DNA from: Saprospiraceae bacterium
GTDB taxonomy: Bacteria; Bacteroidota; Bacteroidia; Chitinophagales; Saprospiraceae
Direction of reading: 5' to 3'
DNA: 40,412 bases
Assembly (NCBI GenBank): GCA_020628145.1
Contig: JAHDFN010000009.1
Span: 1-40,412 of the forward strand
In this document: positions 18,803-27,502 of the stretch, one piece after another
Numbering within the stretch: position 1 is the first letter of the stretch
Layout of the letters: each line of letters begins with the position of its first letter
Notes under the pieces: model-generated
Database searches by the model: none
What the model saw: the letters and a program-made list of their open reading frames with translations, nothing else
What the model was told of the DNA's origin: nothing
Made by a program: the position numbers and the translations under genes

Positions 18803-20425
18803 CTATTTCTTCTTAATTTTTTTATTGATTTTTTCAATGCGAACCGCAAAGTAACCGCTTTTTTCTGGAAATTTCAAACTTAAACGCTTATACATTTTTA
18901 GAGCTTTCTTGTATCTACCCTGCTCAATCAGTATTTTAGCCAATGTTTCAGATACGATATCTTCCTTTTCCCTAAGGCTTTCTTCTGCGAGTTCAAAGAC
19001 TTTCCTTTTACGTAATTGCTCTTTGAGTTTTTCCTGTTCTTTGGCTTTGACAACCTTCATCAATGGTTTTTCTACCCGGGTTGAAGTCTTCTTCTTTTTC
19101 CGTTCTTTTTTCTTCTTTTTTTTCTTCTTCTTTCCCGAAGGTTTCGCTAGGGGTTCAAGTTTGGATACCTTATCGATGTCTTTGATTTTGGATTTTTCCA
19201 AGATCTGTTCCTCGTCTGGGTTATTCAAAGATGGGGTAGGGGCTTTGGTTTGTTTTAACCAACTGGAAAAAGAAACCTTGGGCATAGGGCCTTGTTTTGT
19301 CGGAGGAGTGGGTTCTTCCGACACCTCTTCTACTAATTCATTGTCGCTCTCTGTTTTTTGATTTTCCTGTTCCAGGATCAATCTATCCAAGGCTTCCTTG
19401 ATCCCCTGATCTATTTCATCTTCATGAGAAAAAACCTCGATTGTTGCTTCGTTTTCGGATAGTTCCCTACGAGGGAATTCCATTGGTGGTATGATCGGAA
19501 GGTCGAATAATTTCCGGAAAGCAGGGGGGACTTGTTCCTCTACATGGACTTGAAACCCTTGCTTCAAAAAAGAATAATCAATGGAAGGTGGAATCATAGG
19601 AAAGAATAATTCCGGAATTGGATCATTTTTCTTTGTTACGATTTCCGAGGGAACCCATCGTCGGTATTCGACAAGGGGAGGAATGGGGGGATACAGAAGA
19701 ACAGGTGGTTTTTCCTTTTCAATTTTTTCAGAAGGTTCTTCTTTTGTTGTCTTTTTTACTAATGATGGCTCGACTTTAGGCGGTACGACCGGTAAAATAA
19801 GAACCTTTGCAGGAATGACCGACTCGGTTTCATCAGCCGAAGCATTTCCTTCTTCAATCAGCTCATCCTCGGCTTCCTCAAATAAATCATCCAAATCTTG
19901 AATCTCGCTATCCTTATCCGAACCGATAGCCAATTCCAAAGGAGGAATCGGTGAAATATTTTCTTTTTTCTTTATTTCTTTTTCCAAACCTGTCGTGAAA
20001 TCCAAAACGGGTAAATCTAAAACAGGATCAGTTTCGGTATTGTGTTTCAAATCAAGGAATTCGATTTCATTTTCTTCTCTGGCGTGTTTCTTTTGGAGTA
20101 TTTCATATAAATTACTCCTATCGAGAGAATAGGCCGCTGCCATTTTCAGATTTCTATCCTGATCGTTGTTGTTGTCTATCCTGCTTTTGATATATAGGAG
20201 ATATCTCAGGTTTTGACAATAAGGATACTGTACTACAAGGGTCTTTAATTCCTGGTAGGAAATCCTATATAAGAGAGAAGGATCATTCAGATATTTAGGA
20301 AAAGCGTCCGGATTCACAATTTTGGATTTTTTCCAAAGTTTCCAAAATACAAATAATTCATATGAAAAAACAGTCCTACCATTTTCCAAAAGCTTTTTGA
20401 AAGATATCCTGTGCAATCTGATCAT
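18803..20425 (-). CDS. Lys/Pro-rich protein with N-terminal conserved segment and C-terminal TPR
   Basis: Up to 540 aa, cytoplasmic, no signal peptide. A conserved-looking N-terminal segment (about 45-80, LLYRISYQELKTLVVQYPYCQNLRYLL) precedes a long low-complexity, Pro/Glu-rich middle with repeated VIPPxxEY/IPPSIDY/IPPMEF motifs (about 150-330). A poly-Lys run follows (about 440-460). The last 60 residues are TPR-like (ILIEQGRYKKALKMYKRLSLKFPEKSGYF). The ATG used overlaps lptE by 50 bases. A GTG at 20317 (residue 37), just before the conserved segment, is an alternative and perhaps better start. The function is unknown; it lies in an operon with lptE and secG. Confidence 0.7.
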   Translation of the reverse strand: MIRLHRISFKKLLENGRTVFSYELFVFWKLWKKSKIVNPDAFPKYLNDPSLLYRISYQELKTLVVQYPYCQNLRYLLYIKSRIDNNNDQDRNLKMAAAYSLDRSNLYEILQKKHAREENEIEFLDLKHNTETDPVLDLPVLDFTTGLEKEIKKKENISPIPPLELAIGSDKDSEIQDLDDLFEEAEDELIEEGNASADETESVIPAKVLILPVVPPKVEPSLVKKTTKEEPSEKIEKEKPPVLLYPPIPPLVEYRRWVPSEIVTKKNDPIPELFFPMIPPSIDYSFLKQGFQVHVEEQVPPAFRKLFDLPIIPPMEFPRRELSENEATIEVFSHEDEIDQGIKEALDRLILEQENQKTESDNELVEEVSEEPTPPTKQGPMPKVSFSSWLKQTKAPTPSLNNPDEEQILEKSKIKDIDKVSKLEPLAKPSGKKKKKKKKKERKKKKTSTRVEKPLMKVVKAKEQEKLKEQLRKRKVFELAEESLREKEDIVSETLAKILIEQGRYKKALKMYKRLSLKFPEKSGYFAVRIEKINKKIKKK

Positions 20426-20885
20426 ATATCTGATTGATCAGGTCTTCCTGTACATCCAATAGGTTCTGATCCGAAGGAAATTCCAAATCATGGGAAAAAG
20501 CCTGAGTCCAGTTCAGGCTTTCATCTTCATTGTCGATAAAATCGACTGAAATTCTGATAGTCAACCGACTGAATTGAGTTTGTTCACCTGCTGTTGGAGC
20601 TACTGCCGTTACCCTGAAATCCTGAATAACTCCCTCGAATTCCAAGTCAGGATTGGTTTCCGAGTACACCAAACGGGTATCCCTTCTTACCTTGTCCCTG
20701 AATAATTCTGAAAAATCAATGCCCAATTCAGGAGGAGAACTGGGGGCATTGTTGGAGAATTGTTCTACATAGTAGGTATCTGCATATGGAGGAATATTGA
20801 TATCCCCTAGTTTGACGCTACAAGTAGCGGCAACGCAAATCAATGCAAGAGGTAGCCATATGAATGATATTCTTCGTATTCCCAT
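20376..20885 (-). CDS. lptE: LptE-family LPS assembly lipoprotein
   Basis: 169 aa. A hydrophobic leader ends at a Cys (LALICVAATC, Cys22) that could be lipidated. Then GDINIPPYADTYYVEQFSN matches the Bacteroidota LptE opening, with YSETNPDLEFEGVIQDFRVT in the middle and a helical tail (NQIYDQIAQDIFQKAFGKW). LptE plugs LptD in the outer membrane and helps insert LPS. The gene starts 6 bases after the sigma-54 activator stop and overlaps the next ORF, so it is translated from the same operon. Confidence 0.85.
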   Translation of the reverse strand: MGIRRISFIWLPLALICVAATCSVKLGDINIPPYADTYYVEQFSNNAPSSPPELGIDFSELFRDKVRRDTRLVYSETNPDLEFEGVIQDFRVTAVAPTAGEQTQFSRLTIRISVDFIDNEDESLNWTQAFSHDLEFPSDQNLLDVQEDLINQIYDQIAQDIFQKAFGKW

Positions 20886-20891
20886 TTCGAA

Positions 20892-22226
20892 TTAAAACTT
20901 ATCGGCTAACTCGTATTCCTTGATCTTACGATATAGCGTCCTTTCGGAGATACCTAACTCTTCGGCGGCGTCTTTTCTTTTACCATGGTGTTTGATTAAC
21001 GCCTTTTTGATAAATCTTTTTTCCATTTCCATCAGACTCAGTACTTCTTCGATATCTTCCGTTTCGGCAAAGCTGTTGTCTGAAGAATGCTCAGAATGAA
21101 TGATGATCGGTCGGTTTTCTTCAAATTTCCGATTACCTGGATTAAATTCATTGTTGGTAATATCTATATCCTCAAGGGAAATGTTCCTTTCTGTATGATG
21201 TTGAATGATGGGATGTTTCCGTTCAGGTTCTTCATTACTTCCCGCCATTAGGGAACGGATCCCCGTAAGGTCGTTTACACTAAGGTTGTTATCCTTAATC
21301 AATTCGAAAACCAATCCTTTCAGATCATTGAGATCTTTTTTCATATCGAATAAAAGCTGATAGAGGATTTCCCGTTCTTCCATTCCTCCGCCATTATTGT
21401 TTTTGTTGGAAAAATTATTCCTGAGAACAGGCAGATTCCTATCTAACAATCCGGGAACGATAGTGATTAATTGTTGTGCATCCACAAAACGATCCTCAGC
21501 CAGAACGGAAACCTGTTCGGCTACGTTTTTAAGTTCCCTGACATTTCCGGGCCAAGTATAATGCTCCAGTATTTGTCTGGCCTTTTCATCCAAATGAATA
21601 GGTTCCGACCGGTATTTTTCGGCAAAATCTACTGCAAACTTCCTGAATAACATATAAATATCTTCCGACCTCTCCCTAAGGGAAGGTACTTGGATGTTTA
21701 TCGTATTCAATCGGTAGTAAAGATCTTCTCTGAATTTTCCGGCTTGGATGTTTTTTTCTAAGGCAACATTGGTAGCAGCAATAACTCTTACATCCGTTTT
21801 CCTTGCCTTTGATTCCCCAACAGGAATATATTCACCCGATTCCAATATTCTCAATAGGAAGGCTTGGGTATCAATAGGCATCTCACCGATTTCATCCAGA
21901 AAAATAGTACCTCCATCTACTGTCTCGAAATAGCCTTTCCTGTCAGTCGTAGCTCCTGTAAAGGCTCCTTTCTTATGACCGAATAATTCGGAATTGATAG
22001 TACCTGATGGAATGGCTCCCGTATTGACTGCGATGAAGTTATTGTGCTTCCTCGGGCTTAGAGAGTGGATGATCCTGGAAAAAACCTCTTTACCAACACC
22101 ACTTTCTCCGGTGATGAGTACGGTCATTTCGGTACCGGCAACCCTGAGAGCCTTATCTAAAGCCTGATCCAATTTTTGGGATCTGCCAATGATACCGAAT
22201 CTCTGTTTGACCGATTGTAGGTTCAT
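20892..22226 (-). CDS. Sigma-54 interaction domain transcriptional activator, no receiver domain
   Basis: 444 aa. The AAA+ domain starts almost at the N-terminus: Walker A GESGVGKE (40-47), the sigma-54 contact loop GAFTGA (87-92), Walker B GGTIFLDEIGEM (105-116) and PSLRERSEDI (181-190). A linker of about 150 residues follows, then a Fis-type helix-turn-helix at the C-terminus (RKDAAEELGISERTLYRKIKEY). There is no phosphorylation receiver or PAS domain, as in PspF-type activators, so its activity is probably controlled by a partner protein. GAFTGA is intact, so it should drive RpoN promoters. It lies between miaB and lptE, 12 and 6 bases apart. The target genes are unknown. Confidence 0.93.
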   Translation of the reverse strand: MNLQSVKQRFGIIGRSQKLDQALDKALRVAGTEMTVLITGESGVGKEVFSRIIHSLSPRKHNNFIAVNTGAIPSGTINSELFGHKKGAFTGATTDRKGYFETVDGGTIFLDEIGEMPIDTQAFLLRILESGEYIPVGESKARKTDVRVIAATNVALEKNIQAGKFREDLYYRLNTINIQVPSLRERSEDIYMLFRKFAVDFAEKYRSEPIHLDEKARQILEHYTWPGNVRELKNVAEQVSVLAEDRFVDAQQLITIVPGLLDRNLPVLRNNFSNKNNNGGGMEEREILYQLLFDMKKDLNDLKGLVFELIKDNNLSVNDLTGIRSLMAGSNEEPERKHPIIQHHTERNISLEDIDITNNEFNPGNRKFEENRPIIIHSEHSSDNSFAETEDIEEVLSLMEMEKRFIKKALIKHHGKRKDAAEELGISERTLYRKIKEYELADKF

Positions 22227-22238
22227 CTCAAGTACGTA

Positions 22239-23675
22239 TTATTTATTTTCTACACATAAGCCCTTCAGTGTTACACTGGTGGCGTCTGTAATTTCAACAT
22301 AGCAATAATCCCCGGGGTTCAATCCCTCGACTTTGGGGAAAATGACCATTTTATTCTGAGAGTTACGTCCTTTGTAATCGAATTCGGATTTTTTAGAATT
22401 CCCTTCTATAAGAATTTTATAGGTTTGGCCAATGTCTTTTTTGTTATGCTCGAGGGATACTCTCATCTGAATGTCGATGATTTCCGATAATCTTCTTTTC
22501 TTGGTTTTCAAAGGTATATCATCTTCATACTTCTTGGCAGCCAAGGTTCCGGGCCGTTCCGAATAGAAAAACATGTAGGACATGGAATATTTTGCATATT
22601 CGATAATACTCAGGGTATCTTTATGTTCTTCTTCCGTTTCACTGCAGAATCCGGCAATCATATCGGATGAGATCGCACAATCAGGAATTATCCGATAAAT
22701 GGCATCCACTCTTTCCTTATACCAGTTCCTGTCATAGGTACGGTTCATTAATTTCAGTATGCGGCTGTTTCCGGATTGAACGGGTAAGTGGATGTAATTA
22801 CAGATATTTTCATATTGGGCTATCATATGAAGAACCTCATCTGTAATATCCTTAGGATGTGAGGTGGAAAATCGAACCCGTAAATCGGGGTGAACCAGTG
22901 CGACCATTTCCAATAAGCGGGCAAAATTGATTTCTTTACCCGTTTCCGGATTTTTCCAAAGGAATGAATCCACATTTTGTCCTAATAATGTTACTTCCCT
23001 GAATCCTTTGTTGAATAGTTCCGTCGCTTCTGCAACTATGCTGAAAGGTTCACGGCTTCGTTCCCGACCTCTAGTGAAAGGTACAATACAGAAAGAACAC
23101 ATATTGTCGCAACCTCTCATAATGGAGATAAAGGCGGTAACTCCATTGGATTGGAGTCTTACCGGATTGATATCTGCATAGGTTTCTTCCCGGGATAATA
23201 GTACGTTTACTCCTTTTTCTCCCTCGGTAGCTTCAGCAACCAATTGGGGAAGGGAGCGATAAGCATCCGGGCCGATGACTAGATCTACGAGTTTTTCTTG
23301 TTCCAAGAGTTTACTTTTCAACCTTTCTGCCATACATCCCAGTACGCCGACTAATGTTCCCGGTTTTTTGCGTTTGACCTTATCAAAAATACGAAGTCTC
23401 TTTCTGACGGTTTCTTCTGCTTTTTCACGGATAGAGCAGGTATTGATAAGAATCAGATCGGATTCACTGATTTCTTTGGTCGGAGCATATCCGATTTCAC
23501 CCAGTATGGATGCAACGATTTCACTATCACTGAAATTCATGGCACAGCCATAACTTTCAATATAGAAATGCTTATCTGCTTTTTTTCCGGCTAATTGTTC
23601 CTGAAAAAAAACATCCCCCTGCTTTGTCTCATCGATTTCCTTGACCAATGAGATATCTGTTGATTTAGGTTCCAT
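22239..23675 (-). CDS. miaB: tRNA-2-methylthio-N6-dimethylallyladenosine synthase MiaB
   Basis: 478 aa. The N-terminal UPF0004 domain has Cys44, Cys80 and Cys114 ([22 protein letters not shown]) for the auxiliary cluster. The radical-SAM motif is GCDNMCSFC (Cys189, 193, 196), followed by [10 protein letters not shown], and a TRAM domain ends the protein. It adds the methylthio group to A37 of tRNAs reading UNN codons. The first 30 residues are an extension before the conserved core. It is the first gene of the block leading to secG, with a -7 box about 130 bases upstream. Confidence 0.97.
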   Translation of the reverse strand: MEPKSTDISLVKEIDETKQGDVFFQEQLAGKKADKHFYIESYGCAMNFSDSEIVASILGEIGYAPTKEISESDLILINTCSIREKAEETVRKRLRIFDKVKRKKPGTLVGVLGCMAERLKSKLLEQEKLVDLVIGPDAYRSLPQLVAEATEGEKGVNVLLSREETYADINPVRLQSNGVTAFISIMRGCDNMCSFCIVPFTRGRERSREPFSIVAEATELFNKGFREVTLLGQNVDSFLWKNPETGKEINFARLLEMVALVHPDLRVRFSTSHPKDITDEVLHMIAQYENICNYIHLPVQSGNSRILKLMNRTYDRNWYKERVDAIYRIIPDCAISSDMIAGFCSETEEEHKDTLSIIEYAKYSMSYMFFYSERPGTLAAKKYEDDIPLKTKKRRLSEIIDIQMRVSLEHNKKDIGQTYKILIEGNSKKSEFDYKGRNSQNKMVIFPKVEGLNPGDYCYVEITDATSVTLKGLCVENK

Positions 23676-23803
23676 CTCCTGATAAATGCTTCTTAAGAAA
23701 GAAGAATGAAAAAACTATCCTTTCCAAAAACCGGTAGGCTTGGATTGGACTTGACAATATCATTAATCCGAAAGGAAAGAAAACCGTTCCGGTTAACAGG
23801 AGA

Positions 23804-23834
23804 CAAAATTAAGGAATTTATGACAAATTGTCAT
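23804..23834 (-). promoter_or_regulatory. miaB operon promoter with overlapping inverted repeat
   Basis: TAATTTTG on the minus strand (23811-23804) is an exact TAnnTTTG box, giving a leader of about 120 bases to the miaB ATG. Just upstream, at about -20 to -35, is the perfect 7-bp inverted repeat ATGACAA-A-TTGTCAT (23820-23834), overlapping the DUF1232 stop codon. This is an operator-like position. The TTG nearest to -33 is only 12 bases from the box. Confidence 0.5.
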
Positions 23835-24052
23835 GCCTTATCGTCTAAGATATCTTCTCTTTGTTTTTCTTTTTTGCTGAATAATTCTTTTGCACACCAG
23901 ATTAGAATGCCTGTGGCTGTTGCTTCATCAAGATTTCCGATGAAAGGAGTAGCATCCGGAATGAACTCGAAAATACCGAATGTTGGATTAAGGATATATA
24001 TGAAAGATAAGCCTAATCCTACTGTTGCCATTAATTTTTTACCCATGATCAT
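23831..24052 (-). CDS. DUF1232 (YkvA-like) small membrane protein
   Basis: 73 aa. The core FIPDATPFIGNLDEATATGILIW matches the DUF1232/YkvA pattern (IPDxIPxxGxxDD). One hydrophobic segment spans about 8-30 and the tail is charged (KKEKQREDILDDKA). An alternative ATG lies two codons in (24046). The function of the family is unknown. The overlapping plus-strand ORF 23706-24059 is a shadow. The stop overlaps the miaB promoter region. Confidence 0.7.
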   Translation of the reverse strand: MIMGKKLMATVGLGLSFIYILNPTFGIFEFIPDATPFIGNLDEATATGILIWCAKELFSKKEKQREDILDDKA

Positions 24053-24139
24053 AATTTAATTCAGAATGATGTAATGGTACATTCTTTAGACGTATGAATG
24101 CATAAGAAGTTCTGATTTCTTAGATGTTTAGGCTGTCAA

Positions 24140-25291
24140 TTATTTGTTAAGAGTTTGGAGGCTATCTTTGCTTGAATTTGTTTTTTCAAGGATGTCCTGA
24201 TGTATGAAGTCGGCCAATTTCTTATTATAGTTGGCATTGGGATGTCCATCCAAAGGAATATAGAACTGTTCCGGTTTTTCATGTATTTCAGGAAAGAAGC
24301 CTGAGGTATCCAATACGCCTATTCCATTGTCCAAAAGGAATTTTTTGATTGATTGGCAGTACTCGTTTTCTGGACAATAGAATGGATCTAAGATTACATG
24401 GAAATCATATCCTATTTTTTCAAAGTCCTTATCGATTTTCATCAACATCATCCTGATCCTTTTCAGGTCATAAGGTGTCGGGAGGTATTCCTTATGCTTA
24501 AAATGGTGTGTATGAATATTGGATTTTTCCCAAATGGCTTCCAATTTCCTAAGCATCGGATTTGTGAAATTGAATTGTCCGGAAGCTGAGAAGGGCCCGG
24601 TATTGACCAAAGAATCATTTTCGATTTTATAAAATGGGCCATGTACATCCCAGGGAGAATATCCTGCTGCACGTCTGATATGATCGGGGAGGAAAGGATA
24701 GTATGCCAAATTGTTTTGTCCGATTAATTCGGGATGGTTGGGTATGTCATGTTCAAGGGTGGCCAAAACCTGATGTGTGCCATAGCCATGCAGAGCAAAA
24801 TTCCGAATATCGAATTCGTGACCGATTTTCTGGTGGAGGAAATAGGGGAGTGTTTCCTTATTCCCTACGCCTTCACCAAAGGTGAAAGAACATCCTACGA
24901 AAATGATATGCTTATTTAAAGAATCCTGATTTCCCGGAACGATACGATAACCGTTTTTGAAGCTGTAATCGACTTTGTATGAAAGTTCGCCATTCACTTT
25001 TTTACCATGGATGGCATCGAATGTTTTCCCTCTTTGACTATAGCCTAGTAAACTATCCTTATCGACTTTATGAGTAGTTCTGTATGTTCCCAGATATTCT
25101 CTATGGGGAATGATGAAACCGAGATATGTTTCATAAATAAAAAGTGCTATGAATACCGCAGAAGAATTGAAACAGATTTGTTTTATGATACTCTTTTTTG
25201 CCTTGATTCCTATTCCGATTAGGAATAGGATGAGTAAAACCAACCCGAAATCGAAACCATGATTTAGAATCCAATATCTAAGTGTATCCAT
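24140..25291 (-). CDS. SGNH/GDSL-type hydrolase, membrane anchored
   Basis: About 383 aa. Two N-terminal membrane segments (about 13-30 and 42-60) precede an extracytoplasmic SGNH domain. Block I is FVGCSFTFGEGV (Ser135) and the Asp-His pair is in LDGHPNANYN (about Asp348 and His350). An NFALHGYGTHQ segment fits block II-III. Such proteins are esterases or O-acetyl transferases/hydrolases acting on cell-surface sugars; the substrate is unknown. The ORF track starts at 25360, inside the carboxylase gene. The ATG at 25291 directly precedes the first membrane helix and removes the overlap, so I use it. Confidence 0.75.
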   Translation of the reverse strand: MDTLRYWILNHGFDFGLVLLILFLIGIGIKAKKSIIKQICFNSSAVFIALFIYETYLGFIIPHREYLGTYRTTHKVDKDSLLGYSQRGKTFDAIHGKKVNGELSYKVDYSFKNGYRIVPGNQDSLNKHIIFVGCSFTFGEGVGNKETLPYFLHQKIGHEFDIRNFALHGYGTHQVLATLEHDIPNHPELIGQNNLAYYPFLPDHIRRAAGYSPWDVHGPFYKIENDSLVNTGPFSASGQFNFTNPMLRKLEAIWEKSNIHTHHFKHKEYLPTPYDLKRIRMMLMKIDKDFEKIGYDFHVILDPFYCPENEYCQSIKKFLLDNGIGVLDTSGFFPEIHEKPEQFYIPLDGHPNANYNKKLADFIHQDILEKTNSSKDSLQTLNK

Positions 25292-25316
25292 CCACGAGAG
25301 TAATAGTATCAGCGAA

Positions 25317-26957
25317 TCAAGTTTGAATGACGCCCGGATTGAATTTTTCAACTGGTGCATTGTTTGCCGCTTGAATCCCCATGGAAATTACTTTACGGGT
25401 TTCCATAGGATCGATTATGCCATCCGTCCAGAGTCTTGCTGCGGCATAATAAGGCGTGGTTTGTTCATCATAACGCCCCTTGATTTTATTATATAACTCC
25501 TTGGTTTCTTCTTCCGTCGGTTCTTGACCTTTGGCTTTCATAGATGAAGTCTGGATTTGTAAAAGCACCTTGGCGGCTTGTGCTCCTCCCATTACGGCCA
25601 GTTTAGCAGAAGGCCATGCATAAATCAGGCGGGGATCATAAGCTTTACCACACATGGCATAATTGCCTGCACCATATGAATTACCCATTACTATTGAAAA
25701 CTTCGGAACTGTGGAATTGGAAACGGCATTAACCATCTTAGCACCATCTTTGATAATGCCTCCATGTTCAGAGCGTTTTCCAACCATGAAGCCGGTGACA
25801 TCATGAAGGAATACCAAGGGGATTTTCTTCTGATTACAATTCATGATGAAACGGGAAGCCTTATCTGCCGAATCTGAATAAATCACCCCTCCGAATTGCA
25901 TTTCATTCTTGGCATTTTTAACAACCTTTCGTTGGTTGGCTACAATGCCTACCGACCAACCATCTATTCTGGCATAACAGCAGATAATGGTTTTACCGTA
26001 TCCTTTTTTATATTCGGTGACTTTGGAATCATCAACCAAACGATTGATGATTTCCATGGCATCATATGGTTTGGTACGATCTGCGGGAAATATCTGATAG
26101 ATTTCCTTGGGTGATAATTTAGGTGGTTTAGGGGTTTTCCTATTGAATCCTGCATTTTCAAAATCCCCCATTTTATCCACCAAATCCTTGATTGTATCCA
26201 AACAGGTCGTATCATCAGGCATTTTATAGTCGGTTACACCTGAAATCTCACATTGGGTAGTAGCTCCACCGAGAGTTTCCTTATCTACATTTTCACCGAT
26301 GGCCGCTTTGACCAAATAGGGACCGGCTAGGAAAATCGAACCTGTATTTTCAACGATAAGTGCTTCATCCGACATAATTGGCAGATATGCACCTCCCGCC
26401 ACACAGCTTCCCATGATCGCTGCGATTTGTGGAATACCCTTTGAAGACATAATGGCGTTGTTGCGGAAAATTCTTCCGAAATGTTCCTTGTCCGGGAAAA
26501 TTTCATCCTGCATGGGAAGAAAAACTCCCGCACTATCGACCAGGTATATGATAGGTAGCCTGTTTTCCATGCTGATTTCCTGTGCCCTCAGGTTCTTTTT
26601 ACCGGTTATGGGGAACCAGGCGCCTGCCTTTACAGTTGCATCATTGGCTACAATCATGCATTGTTTACCTCTGATATAACCGATGCCTACAACAACGCCA
26701 CCAGAGGGACATCCTCCGTATTCCTGATACATATCGTATCCGGCCAATGCTCCGATTTCCAGAAAATCACTACCTTCATCAATCAGGTAGGTGATTCTTT
26801 CCCGGGCGGTCATCTTGCCTTTGGAATGTAATTTTTCTATTTTTTTCTTCCCACCACCTAAGTGGATTTTATCCAAGATCCTATTCAATTTGGAAACTGA
26901 TAATTTCATAGTGTCCTCATTGATGTTCAATTCCAGGTTTATCTTCTCTTTGGCCAT
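25317..26957 (-). CDS. Acyl-CoA carboxylase beta subunit (methylcrotonyl-CoA carboxylase-like)
   Basis: 546 aa, full-length carboxyltransferase. FPDKEHFGRIFRNNAIMSSKGIPQIAAIMGSCVAGGAYLP, IFLAGPYLVKAA and the C-terminal TTPYYAAARLWTDGIIDP are close to MccB-type proteins rather than to propionyl-CoA carboxylase. (The first motif runs over several conserved blocks; its core is MGSCVAGGAYLP.) It moves the carboxyl group from carboxybiotin to an acyl-CoA, probably 3-methylcrotonyl-CoA in leucine breakdown. The biotin-carrying alpha subunit is not in the window. A possible promoter (TTG-N16-TAATTTCG) lies just upstream. Confidence 0.88.
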   Translation of the reverse strand: MAKEKINLELNINEDTMKLSVSKLNRILDKIHLGGGKKKIEKLHSKGKMTARERITYLIDEGSDFLEIGALAGYDMYQEYGGCPSGGVVVGIGYIRGKQCMIVANDATVKAGAWFPITGKKNLRAQEISMENRLPIIYLVDSAGVFLPMQDEIFPDKEHFGRIFRNNAIMSSKGIPQIAAIMGSCVAGGAYLPIMSDEALIVENTGSIFLAGPYLVKAAIGENVDKETLGGATTQCEISGVTDYKMPDDTTCLDTIKDLVDKMGDFENAGFNRKTPKPPKLSPKEIYQIFPADRTKPYDAMEIINRLVDDSKVTEYKKGYGKTIICCYARIDGWSVGIVANQRKVVKNAKNEMQFGGVIYSDSADKASRFIMNCNQKKIPLVFLHDVTGFMVGKRSEHGGIIKDGAKMVNAVSNSTVPKFSIVMGNSYGAGNYAMCGKAYDPRLIYAWPSAKLAVMGGAQAAKVLLQIQTSSMKAKGQEPTEEETKELYNKIKGRYDEQTTPYYAAARLWTDGIIDPMETRKVISMGIQAANNAPVEKFNPGVIQT

Positions 26958-27272
26958 TATTCTATAATGAATTCTATTTGATGGGCGAAATTACTGAAAA
27001 AGATCCAACCAAGTGTTTTTATGATATGGTATAATATTTGATTTGTATGGTTTGAATGTCACAATCGGTTATAATTGGTAGGTTTTAATGTTTCAAAAGT
27101 GAAATATTGCACCTCGAACAATAACCGTGTGTTGTAAGATGTTTGTTAAATCGGGAAGGTTGGATTTTGATTATTAGAAATTTTATTCATATAATTGATT
27201 GTTTTTATCCCAAAACCCAACCTTTTTTTATCAACCAATCTTAATTTTTGTAATTGTAAAACCGCCAGTACC
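26958..27272. other. Non-coding stretch between the carboxylase and the small protein gene
   Basis: A divergent intergenic region. On the minus strand TTG-N16-TAATTTCG (7 of 8 bases in the -7 box) could serve the carboxylase gene. On the plus strand only weak TAnnTTTG-like matches are seen. No RNA gene or repeat was recognised. Confidence 0.4.
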
Positions 27273-27434
27273 ATGAAAAGAGCTGATGTTTCAAGACAAA
27301 AAGGTAAGTTTACTTCTGGATCATTCTTGAAGGTCCTTATGCCTAGAATTGCTAAAGACAATAAGAAGATCCGTAATGGAAAACGACCTGATGCTCCTAA
27401 TTTGGTAGGTGGGGACAGGATGTCTGCCAGATAA
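27273..27434 (+). CDS. Small basic protein (53 aa), unknown function
   Basis: The ORF track starts at 27195, but the ATG at 27273 gives a compact 53-aa protein, MKRADVSRQKGKFTSG..., rich in Lys and Arg and without a membrane segment. It stands alone on the plus strand between two minus-strand genes and is followed by a perfect 12-bp hairpin. The composition suggests nucleic-acid or ribosome binding, but no family was recognised. The opposing ORF 27146-27361 looks like a shadow. Codon use and the downstream hairpin favour a real gene, but this is not certain. Confidence 0.5.
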   Translation: MKRADVSRQKGKFTSGSFLKVLMPRIAKDNKKIRNGKRPDAPNLVGGDRMSAR

Positions 27435-27468
27435 TTGGAAGACTTCTTAACGACCGACCTTATTTTAT

Positions 27469-27502
27469 ATATCGGCTTATGGTGAAAACTATAAGCCGAT
27501 AT
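27469..27502. terminator. Hairpin between convergent genes
   Basis: A perfect 12-bp inverted repeat ATATCGGCTTAT / ATAAGCCGATAT with a 10-base loop lies between the small protein gene and the kinase gene and overlaps the kinase stop codon. T-runs are weak on both sides, so it is a probable rather than certain bidirectional terminator. Confidence 0.6.

Noticed and set aside
23706-24059. Plus-strand ORF of 117 aa
   Set aside because: It overlaps miaB's promoter region and the DUF1232 gene on the other strand, and the protein shows no family pattern; the minus-strand gene has a recognisable DUF1232 core.
27146-27361. Minus-strand ORF of 71 aa opposite the small basic protein
   Set aside because: No family features or promoter; the plus-strand frame has a compact basic product followed by a hairpin.
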